This document shows positions 33,670 through 42,230 of a stretch of 49,597 nucleotides of DNA, piece by piece. The stretch's first letter is position 1. Every line of letters starts with the position of its first letter. Location of the stretch: the NCBI GenBank assembly GCA_003643835.1, contig QMKX01000010.1:1-49597 (forward strand), written 5' to 3'. The DNA comes from Campylobacterota bacterium (GTDB lineage Bacteria > Campylobacterota > Campylobacteria > Campylobacterales > Arcobacteraceae). The notes beneath the pieces were generated by a model. That model was not told the DNA's origin and made no database searches. It saw only the letters and a program-made list of their open reading frames with translations. The position numbers and the translations under genes were made by a program.

Positions 33670-34774
33670 CTGCTCGTATATTGAAACTTGTGGCGGGTGT
33701 AGTCTTGGTTTGCTTGATAGCTCCACTTTACTTAAGCTTAAACTAAAAAAAGCAAAACAACGATTAGAAAAGTATGACATAAAAGAGTTTGATATTTTTG
33801 AAACCTCAAAACCAAGCTTTCGCTCTCGTAGTGAGTTTAGAGTATTTCACAAAAAAACCGATATCAAATATGCTATGACAAACACAGAAAAAAAACTTTT
33901 CACTATAGATAGTTGTGTCATAGTAGATGAACGCACAGGTGAAATTATGCCAAAACTTTTAAAACATATCAAAACCGATGATATATTGTCTAAAAAACTT
34001 TTTAGTATTGAGTTTCTAAACTCAACGCAAAACGATACTATAGCTGTGTTAAAATACCATAAAAAATTGTGTGATATTTGGCAAACAAAAGCAAACAAGC
34101 TTCAAGATATATTAAATATAAATATCATTGGTAGAAGCAAAAAACAAAAACTGGTATTAAAAAACGACACAATACAAAATCAGTTTTTAGTAAAAAACAA
34201 TATATATAAATACAACTACCAAGATATCACTTTTTCGCAACCAAACCACGAAATAAACCAAAAGATGATAAACTTCATAAACAAAAATATCAAAGCAGGT
34301 GGTGATATGTGTGAATTGTATTGTGGGGCTGGCAATTTTTCGATAGCGCTTTCAAACAAGTTTGAGAAAATATTATCAACCGAAATAAACAAAACATCTA
34401 TAAAACTATCAAGACAAAATGCTTTTATAAATGGCACTTCAAATATAAAATTTTTAAGACTAAGTAGCGATGAGTTTGCTCAAGCTATAAACAAAACAAG
34501 AGAGTTTAGAAGGCTAAAAGAACAAAATATAAACATAAATGACTACAACTTTAGCACTATACTTGTAGATCCGCCAAGAGCAGGAGTAGAAAACAAAACA
34601 TTAGATATACTTAAAAAATTTGAGCAAATTATATATATATCGTGCTGTATTGATACTTTGAGTAAAAATCTACAAACAATCACAAAAACACACCGCATAA
34701 AAAAGATGGCTTTTTTTGATCAATTTATGTGGAGTTCTCACATAGAAACTATCACGATATTGCAGAAATACTGA
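33659..34774 (+). CDS. trmA: m5U methyltransferase, TrmA/RlmD family, with RlmD-type Fe-S cysteines
   Basis: The 371-residue protein methylates C5 of a uridine in RNA. It has the SAM motif ELYCGAGNFSIAL near residues 220-232, DPPRAG near 304-309 and the catalytic cysteine in YISCC near 326-330. Size and lack of a TRAM domain fit TrmA, which makes T54 in tRNA. However, the N-terminus carries C5-x5-C11-GG-C14 and a fourth cysteine at C86, the [4Fe-4S] pattern known from RlmD (RumA). E. coli TrmA lacks it. The substrate, tRNA or 23S rRNA, is therefore open. It overlaps its neighbours by 11 bases and 1 base. Confidence 0.82.
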   Translation: MQNNCSYIETCGGCSLGLLDSSTLLKLKLKKAKQRLEKYDIKEFDIFETSKPSFRSRSEFRVFHKKTDIKYAMTNTEKKLFTIDSCVIVDERTGEIMPKLLKHIKTDDILSKKLFSIEFLNSTQNDTIAVLKYHKKLCDIWQTKANKLQDILNINIIGRSKKQKLVLKNDTIQNQFLVKNNIYKYNYQDITFSQPNHEINQKMINFINKNIKAGGDMCELYCGAGNFSIALSNKFEKILSTEINKTSIKLSRQNAFINGTSNIKFLRLSSDEFAQAINKTREFRRLKEQNININDYNFSTILVDPPRAGVENKTLDILKKFEQIIYISCCIDTLSKNLQTITKTHRIKKMAFFDQFMWSSHIETITILQKY

Positions 34775-35775
34775 TGGCAAAGGTTCAAATACACAGACAA
34801 AACTTATATGACAATATGGATATATTTGTTCAAAAATTAGGCTCTATTGACAAACTTTGTGTTGGTCTCAAAGACAATGCCTATGGACATGGCATACAAA
34901 CAATAGCAAAACTTTGCAAAAGTTATGGCATAAAACAAGTTTTTGTAAGAAACATACAAGAGGCAAAAATAGTTAGCAGTATTGGTTTTCAATCTATTCA
35001 TATTCTAAACGAAATTCCCAAAATAAAAACCTCATATGACATAACCATAAACTCTTTAGACGATATCAAACATATTGTAAAAAATTCAAAAGTGCAGCTA
35101 AAATTGGATACGGGTATGCATAGAAATGGCATAATAACAAGCGAGATACCAGAAGCTATCGATCTCATAATCTCAAACAATCTAAAACTATCTGGTGTAT
35201 TTTCACACTTGTGTTGTGCCGATGAGAATAACGACAAAACAAAAACTCAAGAGAAAATATATCAAAATGCTATCAAGCAGATATCTTGTGGTGAGTTTTT
35301 TGAAAAACATATTGCAAACAGTAGTGGTGTATTTAAAGTAAATAACAATCTTTATGACAAAGCAAGAGTGGGTATAGGAATATATGGTTATATCGATATA
35401 CCAGAGATACAAAAAAACCTCAAACCAGTGCTTAGTTTGCTATCTTCCAAAAACTCAACAAGAGTTATAAACAAAGGTGAAACAGTAGGCTACGGAAGTA
35501 GTAGTTTTGTATCTTGTGAAGATAATTTTGTAGTATCTAACTACGATATAGGTTATGGCGATGGTTTTTTTAGAATAAACGAAAATCAAACATACAAAAC
35601 CCCAAGTGGTAAACAAATTTTAGGCAGGGTTTCTATGGATAATTTTAGTGTTCAAGGTGATAGCGATGAAGTGGTTCTTTTTGATGATGTGCGAAAATTG
35701 GCGAAACTTCACAATACTATAACCTATGAAATACTCACAAACATAAGCCACAAACTTCCAAGAACAATAATATAA
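34774..35775 (+). CDS. alr: Alanine racemase
   Basis: Alr converts L- to D-alanine for peptidoglycan. The 333-residue product has the PLP lysine region GLKDNAYGHG near residues 29-38 (the usual form is VKADAYGHG), LKLDTGMHRNG near 109-119, ARVGIGIYGY near 197-206, and the second catalytic tyrosine in ETVGYGSS. The ATG at 34774 overlaps the methyltransferase stop (TGATG); an earlier ATG at 34729 lies inside that gene. It is slightly shorter than enteric Alr, as common in this phylum. Confidence 0.93.
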   Translation: MAKVQIHRQNLYDNMDIFVQKLGSIDKLCVGLKDNAYGHGIQTIAKLCKSYGIKQVFVRNIQEAKIVSSIGFQSIHILNEIPKIKTSYDITINSLDDIKHIVKNSKVQLKLDTGMHRNGIITSEIPEAIDLIISNNLKLSGVFSHLCCADENNDKTKTQEKIYQNAIKQISCGEFFEKHIANSSGVFKVNNNLYDKARVGIGIYGYIDIPEIQKNLKPVLSLLSSKNSTRVINKGETVGYGSSSFVSCEDNFVVSNYDIGYGDGFFRINENQTYKTPSGKQILGRVSMDNFSVQGDSDEVVLFDDVRKLAKLHNTITYEILTNISHKLPRTII

Positions 35776-35781
35776 ACAACA

Positions 35782-35806
35782 AAGGGTATCTCTAAAGGAT
35801 ATCCTT
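35782..35806. terminator. Hairpin between the convergent alr and ttcA-like genes
   Basis: AAGGGTATC and GATATCCTT form a 9-bp stem with one G-T pair and a 7-base loop, in the 42-base gap between two convergent stop codons. No clear T run follows on either strand. It is a plausible weak bidirectional terminator. Confidence 0.4.
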
Positions 35807-35817
35807 ATAAAGCTCTA

Positions 35818-36564
35818 TCATACCGCACCTCTATTAAAAAAACTATCTGTTTGTATATTTGCAAAAGAAGCCTTAAAAGATACAAAAAGTTTTGGATTTT
35901 CTGTCTCAAGAAGTTTGAGAAATTTTTTTGTTTTTGCTCTTGCGTGTGGCATTTTGATATTAGTTTTAAATGCTGGACAATTTTCATCGTTTATCGTTTC
36001 TATGTTGTTATCTTTTGCGAAACCAGCAAGCTGCCTCTCTCTACAAAACATAAGCGGTCTTATAACCTTGAGTTTATTGGCAGCTTCATAAATAGGTGGC
36101 ATAGTTCGCATGGTGCCATTGTAAAACATATTCATAAAAAAACTCTCAACCGCATCGTCCAAGTGGTGCCCCAAAGCTAACTTGTTGAAACCATTGTTTT
36201 TTGCATAAGTATACAAATGGCCTCTTCGCATACGGCTGACAAAACTACAAAATGAACTATTTTTTCGTATTTTGTCTTTTGATATTTCAAATATCTTTGT
36301 GTTTATTATGTTGTGTTTTATGTTATGATTATCACAATGTTTTTTCAAAAATTCAAGCCTCTCACCCATACCATAAGACACAGTCACAGCTTCAAACTCA
36401 AAACTATAAGGAGCAATTTTTTGCATTCGTTTCAAAATATGTATCAAACTTAACGAATCTTTACCACCACTAAAACCGACTAATATCTTATCTTTATTTT
36501 TTATTAGTTCGTATTTTGCATTTGTTTTGCCCACCAAACTTGTGAGTTTTTTGCTTAATATCAA
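35818..36564 (-). CDS. TtcA-like PP-loop ATPase with altered cysteine motif
   Basis: The 248-residue protein has the PP-loop SGGKDS near residues 33-38, the GHHLDDAVESFFMN motif of TtcA (tRNA 2-thiocytidine synthetase) and MPPIYEAANKLKVIRPLMF. Classical TtcA has CxxC before SRLRRG; here the sequence is SSFCSFVSRMRRG, so the second cysteine is replaced by valine (confirmed on the codons). A third cysteine is kept in ENCPAF. TtcA uses three cysteines to bind a [4Fe-4S] cluster, so this protein may bind it differently or have another role. The TTG start overlaps the lpxH-like stop. Confidence 0.78.
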   Translation of the reverse strand: MILSKKLTSLVGKTNAKYELIKNKDKILVGFSGGKDSLSLIHILKRMQKIAPYSFEFEAVTVSYGMGERLEFLKKHCDNHNIKHNIINTKIFEISKDKIRKNSSFCSFVSRMRRGHLYTYAKNNGFNKLALGHHLDDAVESFFMNMFYNGTMRTMPPIYEAANKLKVIRPLMFCRERQLAGFAKDNNIETINDENCPAFKTNIKMPHARAKTKKFLKLLETENPKLFVSFKASFANIQTDSFFNRGAV

Positions 36565-37226
36565 TACATATCCTCTTGAGTAAAATATGTTTTGCTACAT
36601 GCAAAACTTGGCAAGTTGATATAGTTTTTGTATCTTTTACCTTGATGATAATGAGCTTCAACTACTATGTCCGCTTTGTATTTATCATAAAATTTTAATC
36701 TTTTTTTAGCAAAAGTGTCAAAATCTTTTATCTCTTTGCATATTTTTTTAGTTTTTAGTTTTTGTTCTACGATTTTAGATATAAATCCACAGACATCGAT
36801 TTTGTTTAAAATTTTGCCTATATATTTGTGCCGTATCAGTTTTGTATATATATTGTATAAAATTGCAGTGAATATATCGCCATGCGATAGAGCAACTTTT
36901 TTTTCATTTAACACAAACATATATGGTTGTTGTTCTCTTGTAACTACACGACAATCTGGAAAAATATCTTTGATATTAAAGTCGTGATTACCCTCGAGAT
37001 ATATGATATTCTTTTGTTTTGATAAACTATTTATTATGTTTATTATTTTATTATTTTTTTGTCTAAAGTAGCTTATATCATTTGACAAAAAATCAAATAT
37101 ATCGCCTACGAGAAATATATTTTTCGTATCACTGTTTTTGATAGTTTGTAGCAAATTTTCGAGTTGTGTTCTACTACTGTTGTAGTGTGAATCTGCTATA
37201 AATATAGCGTCGTGTATTTTTGTCAA
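36561..37226 (-). CDS. Calcineurin-like phosphoesterase, LpxH-like
   Basis: The 221-residue product has the metal-binding blocks of the family in order: IADSH near residue 10-14, GDIFD near 41-45, GNHDF near 79-83, SHGD near 114-117 and a final EAHYHQG near 191-197. LpxH hydrolyses UDP-2,3-diacylglucosamine in lipid A synthesis, and lpxD in this window shows that the pathway is present. The last block differs from the usual GHTH, so other phosphoesterase roles are possible. The TTG start has a strong AAGGAG. It overlaps the TtcA-like gene by 4 bases. Confidence 0.75.
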   Translation of the reverse strand: MTKIHDAIFIADSHYNSSRTQLENLLQTIKNSDTKNIFLVGDIFDFLSNDISYFRQKNNKIINIINSLSKQKNIIYLEGNHDFNIKDIFPDCRVVTREQQPYMFVLNEKKVALSHGDIFTAILYNIYTKLIRHKYIGKILNKIDVCGFISKIVEQKLKTKKICKEIKDFDTFAKKRLKFYDKYKADIVVEAHYHQGKRYKNYINLPSFACSKTYFTQEDMY

Positions 37227-37244
37227 TACCTCTCCTTTTTAAAT

Positions 37245-37790
37245 TTATTCAAATTTTGCATATTGTTCTCTTGTGTTTATATTGGCAAACTGTTCCTCAT
37301 CTTGAAATACTACAACTTTTGTGCTGATAATTTTATGTAGTTGTTCTATTTTGTGCCTATTTTTGTCAAGCATTTGTTTGATATCTTTTTGTATATTTGT
37401 TTCAAATACACCTACAAGATAATGTTCGTTTGCTATAGAATTTTTGTTGTTTTTTATAAGTTTGTTTATGGTTTTCAAATACACAAAAGGTGTATCAACT
37501 GGTATTGTGAAAAATAGTTTTTCATTTTTTTTCGAAAAATACGAACACAATGTATTTATAGCCACAAGTGGTGAACTTGTATTGTCATCGTCCAAGATAA
37601 TAGTAGTGCCTTTTGTGTTATGATTTGAGTATTTTGTAGATACATATATATATTTAAATATCTTTGACAATTTATTTATTTGAAAAGACAAAAGTGTCTC
37701 AAAACCCAAAAAAGGCAAAGATGCTTTATCTTCTCCCATCCTTTTAGATGAGCCGCCACACAATATAACACAGGGTATATCACTTATCAT
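37245..37790 (-). CDS. mobA: Molybdenum cofactor guanylyltransferase
   Basis: MobA attaches GMP to molybdopterin. The 181-residue product begins with CVILCGGSSKRMGEDKASLPF, the nucleotide-binding loop with the conserved RMG and K, followed by IPVDTPFV near residues 96-103, the metal-binding Asp region. The C-terminus carries INTREQY, equivalent to the usual NINTPEDL. It overlaps the upstream membrane gene by 11 bases. With modAB it gives a partial molybdenum pathway. Confidence 0.9.
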   Translation of the reverse strand: MISDIPCVILCGGSSKRMGEDKASLPFLGFETLLSFQINKLSKIFKYIYVSTKYSNHNTKGTTIILDDDNTSSPLVAINTLCSYFSKKNEKLFFTIPVDTPFVYLKTINKLIKNNKNSIANEHYLVGVFETNIQKDIKQMLDKNRHKIEQLHKIISTKVVVFQDEEQFANINTREQYAKFE

Positions 37791-38277
37791 TTGTAGTTAA
37801 TTTGTCAGTTATGTAGTTTTCTAAATCATTTTTATCGGTGTAGTTTAGTTTTGCTTGGGTGTAATACTTTTCAACTTTGTATCTGTATTTTTTATACTCA
37901 AAATAGCTGAAATGTATTTTCCAGTTTTTTCGCACAGATATAGCTGCGATATTGTCGTATAACCACTCTTTAAACAAACCAAAAAATGAAAATATAATTG
38001 TAGTGAAAATGATAGCAAATATGATAGACAAATGACAATCAACCTTAGAAAATATAAAATGTGCAAAATATGCCAAAGGAATGATAAGCATATGAATAAG
38101 AATAAAAAATATAAAATACGCCCTACCATATCTTAGTTTGACACCCAAATCTATTGCTTTTAGCGACATATTATTGTTTAGTTGTTTGTTTGCTTCAAGC
38201 AGTTCGCTATATAGCATAGGTAGTGCTGATATATGAAAACAGTAGTTTAAAATAAAAGTTTTTATATTTTTTATCAT
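37780..38277 (-). CDS. Membrane protein of unknown function
   Basis: The 165-residue product has two membrane helices near residues 50-105, between a hydrophilic N-terminal part with weakly helical character and a basic, tyrosine-rich C-terminal part (YFEYKKYRYKVEKYYTQ). I do not recognise the family. The ATG at 38277 has AAAGGG upstream and the stop is inside mobA, so translation of the two is coupled. A link to molybdenum cofactor is not supported by anything in the sequence. Confidence 0.65.
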   Translation of the reverse strand: MIKNIKTFILNYCFHISALPMLYSELLEANKQLNNNMSLKAIDLGVKLRYGRAYFIFFILIHMLIIPLAYFAHFIFSKVDCHLSIIFAIIFTTIIFSFFGLFKEWLYDNIAAISVRKNWKIHFSYFEYKKYRYKVEKYYTQAKLNYTDKNDLENYITDKLTTNDK

Positions 38278-38371
38278 GATATATCCCTTTTGATAGTTTG
38301 TGTGTCATTGTATCAAAAAAAATTTAAAGTATCAAATGCTACTTTAGAAGTGTTCTTTTATAATTTTTAGA

Positions 38372-38377
38372 TAAAAT
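38372..38377 (+). promoter_or_regulatory. Probable -10 element of the tRNA gene
   Basis: TTTTTAGATAAAATG precedes the tRNA by 11 bases. The same string is found upstream of the DUF3108 gene at 8.37 kb. The TAAAAT core with a T run is the recurring promoter form in this window. Confidence 0.5.
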
Positions 38378-38388
38378 GTCTAAAATTT

Positions 38389-38465
38389 GTCAAGGTAGCT
38401 CAGCTGGTTAGAGCGCTGGTCTCATAAGCCGGAGGTCGGGAGTTCAAGTCTCCCTCTTGATACCA
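38389..38465 (+). tRNA. tRNA with CAT anticodon (elongator Met or Ile2)
   Basis: A full 77-base cloverleaf: acceptor GTCAAGG, D arm GCTCAGCTGGTTAGAGC, anticodon stem CTGGT/GCCGG with loop CTCATAA, variable loop AGGTC, T arm GGGAGTTCAAGTCTCCC, and the encoded CCA end. The anticodon is CAT. Elongator Met and the lysidine-modified Ile2 both use CTCATAA; I see no C1-A72 mismatch, so it is not an initiator. The first acceptor pair is G1-T72, a wobble, which is unusual. I favour elongator Met but cannot exclude Ile2. It is on the opposite strand to its neighbours. Confidence 0.93.
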
Positions 38466-38477
38466 CTATTGTTGTTT

Positions 38478-38939
38478 TTAAATATTTTGTATATTTTGTC
38501 GGACTATTTCATAAATGATTATTGATACACTATTTGATAGATTTAATGACCTAGCATCGTTTGCCATAGGTATAGTTATGTTTTGTGTTTTGTCCATACA
38601 CAATATATTTTCACTCAAACCCTCGTCTTCTGCTCCAAAATAAACAAAATCATCTTTTTCATATCTATTTTCAAAATAATTTATATTTGTTTTAGTTGTA
38701 GCAAAAAAATGCCTCTTATTTGGTTTGTGTGCTTGCCAAAACTGCTCTATATTTTCATACTCAAACAACTTTAAATGTTCCCAGTAGTCAAGTCCTGCGC
38801 GTCTTAGCTCTTTTTTGCTAATATCACCAAAACCATATGGTTTGATAAGATGAAGCTGGCCATCTATAGCAAAACAAGTCCTACCTATAGTGCCTACATT
38901 TCCGGGTATTTTTGGATTTACTAAAACTATATTGACCAC
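38478..38939 (-). CDS. trmL: tRNA (cytidine/uridine-34 2'-O)-methyltransferase
   Basis: TrmL methylates the wobble ribose in some leucine tRNAs. The 153-residue product is a minimal SPOUT enzyme: NPKIPGNVGTIGRTCFA near residues 8-24, the region FGAEDEGLS near 97-105 and the trefoil knot block ITIPMANDARSLNLSNSVSI near the C-terminus. Length is standard. The start is a GTG overlapping the purU stop (TAGTG). It ends 12 bases from the convergent tRNA. Confidence 0.92.
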   Translation of the reverse strand: MVNIVLVNPKIPGNVGTIGRTCFAIDGQLHLIKPYGFGDISKKELRRAGLDYWEHLKLFEYENIEQFWQAHKPNKRHFFATTKTNINYFENRYEKDDFVYFGAEDEGLSENILCMDKTQNITIPMANDARSLNLSNSVSIIIYEIVRQNIQNI

Positions 38940-39769
38940 TATAATATCACTGTTTTGTTGTTGAACGTCAGCACCTTATCTTCAAGCAACAAATTCAATG
39001 CATCAGATAACACTATCTTTTCTACATTTTTGCCAGCTTTACACATATCATCGCTGTTGTATGTATGGTCTATGTGCACTACATCTTGACATATAATTGG
39101 TCCTTCATCTAACTCATCTGTCACATAATGCGCAGTTGCTCCTACTATCTTCACGCCTCGTTCATATGCCATATCATAAGGGTTTGCTCCTACAAATGCT
39201 GGCAAAAAAGAGTGGTGTATATTTAGTAGTTTGTGTTGGTAGTTTTTCACAAAATCTGGTGTGAGTATTCTCATATATTTTGCTAACACGATGATATTTG
39301 GGTCAAACCTGTTTATAGTTTTTTTGACTAAAGCTTCGTGTTGTTCTCTGCTTAAACTATTTGTTGGTATATGAAAAAATGGTATGCCAAATTTTTCTGT
39401 AAGCTTTTTTGTGTTGTCATGGTTTGATATCACTGCTTTGATATTTGCTTGTAGTTCGCCACTTTCGTATCTTATGAGTAAGTCGCCTAACACATGCGAC
39501 TCTTTAGATACCAACAAAACTATATTTTTTTTGTCATCATTTTTTAAGCTAATCATATGATTTGTAGGCAGTATAGCTTTGATATCATCTATGAGCTTTT
39601 GTTTGATTATATCGCCACTAAACTCTGTCCTCATAAAAAATTTATTTGAACATGCATCTACAAACTCTGTGTTTTGTTCGATATTTAAACCATATTCATA
39701 CAATATCTTTGATATTTTATATACCAAACCTTTTCTGTCATTTGCTTCTATTAGTAACTTATATTTCAT
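38939..39769 (-). CDS. purU: Formyltetrahydrofolate deformylase
   Basis: PurU hydrolyses 10-formyl-THF to THF and formate. The 276-residue product has an N-terminal ACT domain (residues 1-80: LIEANDRKGLVYKISKILYEYGLNI) and a C-terminal formyl-transferase domain with HHSFLPAFVGANPYDMAYERG near residues 186-206 and GATAHYVTDELDEGPII after it. The H and D of these blocks are catalytic. Normal length. The next gene on the strand overlaps its stop by one base. A 5-formyl-THF cyclo-ligase lies 4 kb away on the same strand. Confidence 0.94.
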   Translation of the reverse strand: MKYKLLIEANDRKGLVYKISKILYEYGLNIEQNTEFVDACSNKFFMRTEFSGDIIKQKLIDDIKAILPTNHMISLKNDDKKNIVLLVSKESHVLGDLLIRYESGELQANIKAVISNHDNTKKLTEKFGIPFFHIPTNSLSREQHEALVKKTINRFDPNIIVLAKYMRILTPDFVKNYQHKLLNIHHSFLPAFVGANPYDMAYERGVKIVGATAHYVTDELDEGPIICQDVVHIDHTYNSDDMCKAGKNVEKIVLSDALNLLLEDKVLTFNNKTVIL

Positions 39770-39788
39770 AAATATCCTTGATACACAA

Positions 39789-40961
39789 CTAATCGTGCAA
39801 ATCTTTGTTTAGTTTTATCTCTCTCTCGCTTCTTTTTGCTATGATTTTACCACTTAAAGAGTCTTGTCGAAAATGCACCCCACAAGCTCCTTGGAGTTCT
39901 TTTGCTTTTATTATGTTTGATAGTTTCAACCCTGTGTTTATTTGCTGCAATTTTTTGATATTTTCATCGTTTATAGATATTTTTGTGCCTTCAAATATAG
40001 CCAGACCGCCATCAACTATACAACCATCACCCAAAGCAATACCTGTAGTGCTATTTGCCCCAAGAAGCGTGTTTTCACCTATACTTATAGGGTTGCCATC
40101 GGTGCCACTTAATACACCCAATATAGATGCGCCTCCACCAATATCGCTGCCTGCGCCTACTATTGCACTACTTGATATTCGCCCTTCTACCATGACAGCA
40201 CCCAGTGTGCCGGCATTGAAGTTTATATAGCTAGCTCCGGGCATAACAGTCGTGCCATCTGCCAGCCTTGCACCAAACCTCACTTTGCTTGTATCAAGCA
40301 CTCTTGTGTTTTGGGCAGGAATTATATGTGTCAAAAATCGTGGAAATTTATCTACCATATCAAGCACAGGGTATTGTCCTGTCATCTTTAAGCTAACTTC
40401 ATTTGCTCTTAACCAATCAAGCTCTATAGGCATAGTCCCACTCCAAGCACAATTTTCAAGCAAACCAAAAGCACCATCTATATTCAAGCTTCGTATATTT
40501 GCTTTGCCAAGCGATAAAGCATAAAGCTTAAGATAAACAGCCTCCACAGTCAAAGGTTTAGCATCTTCAAATACAAACACCGCCTTGTAGTTTGATATGT
40601 CCTTGCCCTCAAGCTCACGAACTACTTGCACATTTTTATGATTTAAACCAACTGCTTCATCTAAATATGGAGCAAAACAATCCAAAGCAAATGAAACAAA
40701 CTTTTCATTTGTGTCGCATACAAGTTCACTTTTGGTGCAATCAACTGCTGCACCACTTTTATTTAGACAATGCAAAAATACTGCGGCACTACCATCATTT
40801 TCGCCCCAATTTACGACAGGATATGTTGCTTGCAAAATCTTTGAGTTGTCTAACTGACCTCTATCAACTCTAGCGATGCCAAAACCTATTGGTTTTTTGT
40901 ACCATGGTTGATTTTGTATCTCTTGGACTTTTTGTTTAAACTCTTTTTCATTTTGTATCAA
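39789..40961 (-). CDS. dapD: 2,3,4,5-tetrahydropyridine-2,6-dicarboxylate N-succinyltransferase, long form
   Basis: DapD succinylates tetrahydrodipicolinate in lysine and diaminopimelate synthesis, and needs succinyl-CoA. The 390-residue product is the long form found in this phylum and in some actinobacteria: a large N-terminal domain, then a left-handed beta-helix from about residue 220 ([20 protein letters not shown]), [23 protein letters not shown], and the C-terminal [20 protein letters not shown]. The start is a TTG within the murA 3' end, 14 bases overlapped, with a purine-rich site before it. The start is the weakest part of the call. Confidence 0.92.
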   Translation of the reverse strand: MIQNEKEFKQKVQEIQNQPWYKKPIGFGIARVDRGQLDNSKILQATYPVVNWGENDGSAAVFLHCLNKSGAAVDCTKSELVCDTNEKFVSFALDCFAPYLDEAVGLNHKNVQVVRELEGKDISNYKAVFVFEDAKPLTVEAVYLKLYALSLGKANIRSLNIDGAFGLLENCAWSGTMPIELDWLRANEVSLKMTGQYPVLDMVDKFPRFLTHIIPAQNTRVLDTSKVRFGARLADGTTVMPGASYINFNAGTLGAVMVEGRISSSAIVGAGSDIGGGASILGVLSGTDGNPISIGENTLLGANSTTGIALGDGCIVDGGLAIFEGTKISINDENIKKLQQINTGLKLSNIIKAKELQGACGVHFRQDSLSGKIIAKRSEREIKLNKDLHD

Positions 40962-42222
40962 TTTTTTTCCTTTTTATTGTTATGTTTATTTTTTTGAATT
41001 TCTCTTCTAATTTTTCGTATCCTCTATCAAGATGATATATTCTATCTATAGTTGTAGGCGAAGATGCTACCAAAGCACACAATATCAAACAAGAACTCGC
41101 TCGCAAATCAGTAGCCATAACTTTTGTGCCTGTTAGTTTATGTGGGGCATTTTCGATAGTAGCGACCGTGCCAACTACTTTGATATTTGCGCCCATACGA
41201 TTTAGCTCAGCTACGTGCATATATCTATTTTCAAACAGCCTTTCATCTATAACCGATGTGCCATCTGCTTGAGTAGCCACTGCCATAAACTGTGCTTGCA
41301 TATCAGTTGGAAATCCGGGATATTCTGTGGTGGTTATATGCACTGGTAGCACCTCTTTAGTTGGATATATAGTGATACTGTTTTCTTCTATCTCTATACC
41401 AAAACCCATCTCTCCAAATTTACGTAATACCGCTTCGAGATGCGAAGCATTGATATTTGTGACAGTCATCTTGGTGTTGGTTATAGCTCCTACACAAAGA
41501 TAAGTGCCAGCTTCTATTCTATCTGGTATCACTTCAAATGCTTTCATATTTAGTAGTTTTTGCTGTGTGCCTATTATCGTCAATCTATCTGTGCCTATAC
41601 CTTCTATATCTACACCAGCTGTTTGTAGCACTTCGCATAGTTGCACTACTTCTGGTTCTTTTGCTACATTTATCAAAGTAGATTTACCATAAGCCAAACA
41701 TGCAGCCATGATGATATTTTCACTGCCTGTCACTGTAATTTTGTCAAATATAATAGTAGCACCTTTTAGACCATCTTTTGTTGTAGCATATATGTAGCCA
41801 TCTTTTATATCTATATCTGCTCCCATTTGCTCCAGTGCTGACAAGTGAATATCTACAGGACGACTCCCAATAGCACAACCACCAGGAAGTGACACTTCAC
41901 AATGATTAAACCTACTAAGAAGTGGTCCCAAAGTCAATATAGAAGCTCTCATGGTTTTGACTATATCATATGTAGCTTTTGTGCTGTTGATAGTTGAGCT
42001 ATCTATATCTATATGGTGAGGTTTTTTGCTATAAGTTGCTCCCAATATACCCAGAAGTTTTAGCATAGTATTTATATCTGTCACATCTGGTAGGTTTTTG
42101 ATAGATATTTTATTTTTAGACAATATCGTGCATGCAAGCAGTGGCAAAGCTGCATTTTTCGCACCGCTTATTCGCACTTTGCCTTTGGGTTTTTGGTTTG
42201 GTTCTATTTGTAAATAATCCAC
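40948..42222 (-). CDS. murA: UDP-N-acetylglucosamine 1-carboxyvinyltransferase
   Basis: MurA transfers enolpyruvate to UDP-GlcNAc, the first committed step of peptidoglycan synthesis and the target of fosfomycin. The 424-residue product has [13 protein letters not shown] near residues 18-30 and the catalytic cysteine in [13 protein letters not shown] near residues 112-124, so it should be fosfomycin-sensitive at the active site. IIMAACLA and [14 protein letters not shown] follow. The start is a GTG behind AAGGAATAGT, 8 bases after the rny gene. Typical length. Confidence 0.95.
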   Translation of the reverse strand: MDYLQIEPNQKPKGKVRISGAKNAALPLLACTILSKNKISIKNLPDVTDINTMLKLLGILGATYSKKPHHIDIDSSTINSTKATYDIVKTMRASILTLGPLLSRFNHCEVSLPGGCAIGSRPVDIHLSALEQMGADIDIKDGYIYATTKDGLKGATIIFDKITVTGSENIIMAACLAYGKSTLINVAKEPEVVQLCEVLQTAGVDIEGIGTDRLTIIGTQQKLLNMKAFEVIPDRIEAGTYLCVGAITNTKMTVTNINASHLEAVLRKFGEMGFGIEIEENSITIYPTKEVLPVHITTTEYPGFPTDMQAQFMAVATQADGTSVIDERLFENRYMHVAELNRMGANIKVVGTVATIENAPHKLTGTKVMATDLRASSCLILCALVASSPTTIDRIYHLDRGYEKLEEKFKKINITIKRKKIDTK

Positions 42223-42230
42223 ACTATTCC

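Noticed and set aside
34729-34773. Earlier start of alr at 34729
   Set aside because: It would overlap the methyltransferase by 46 bases and adds residues not found in the family; the ATG at 34774 overlaps the stop by one base and begins the usual N-terminus.
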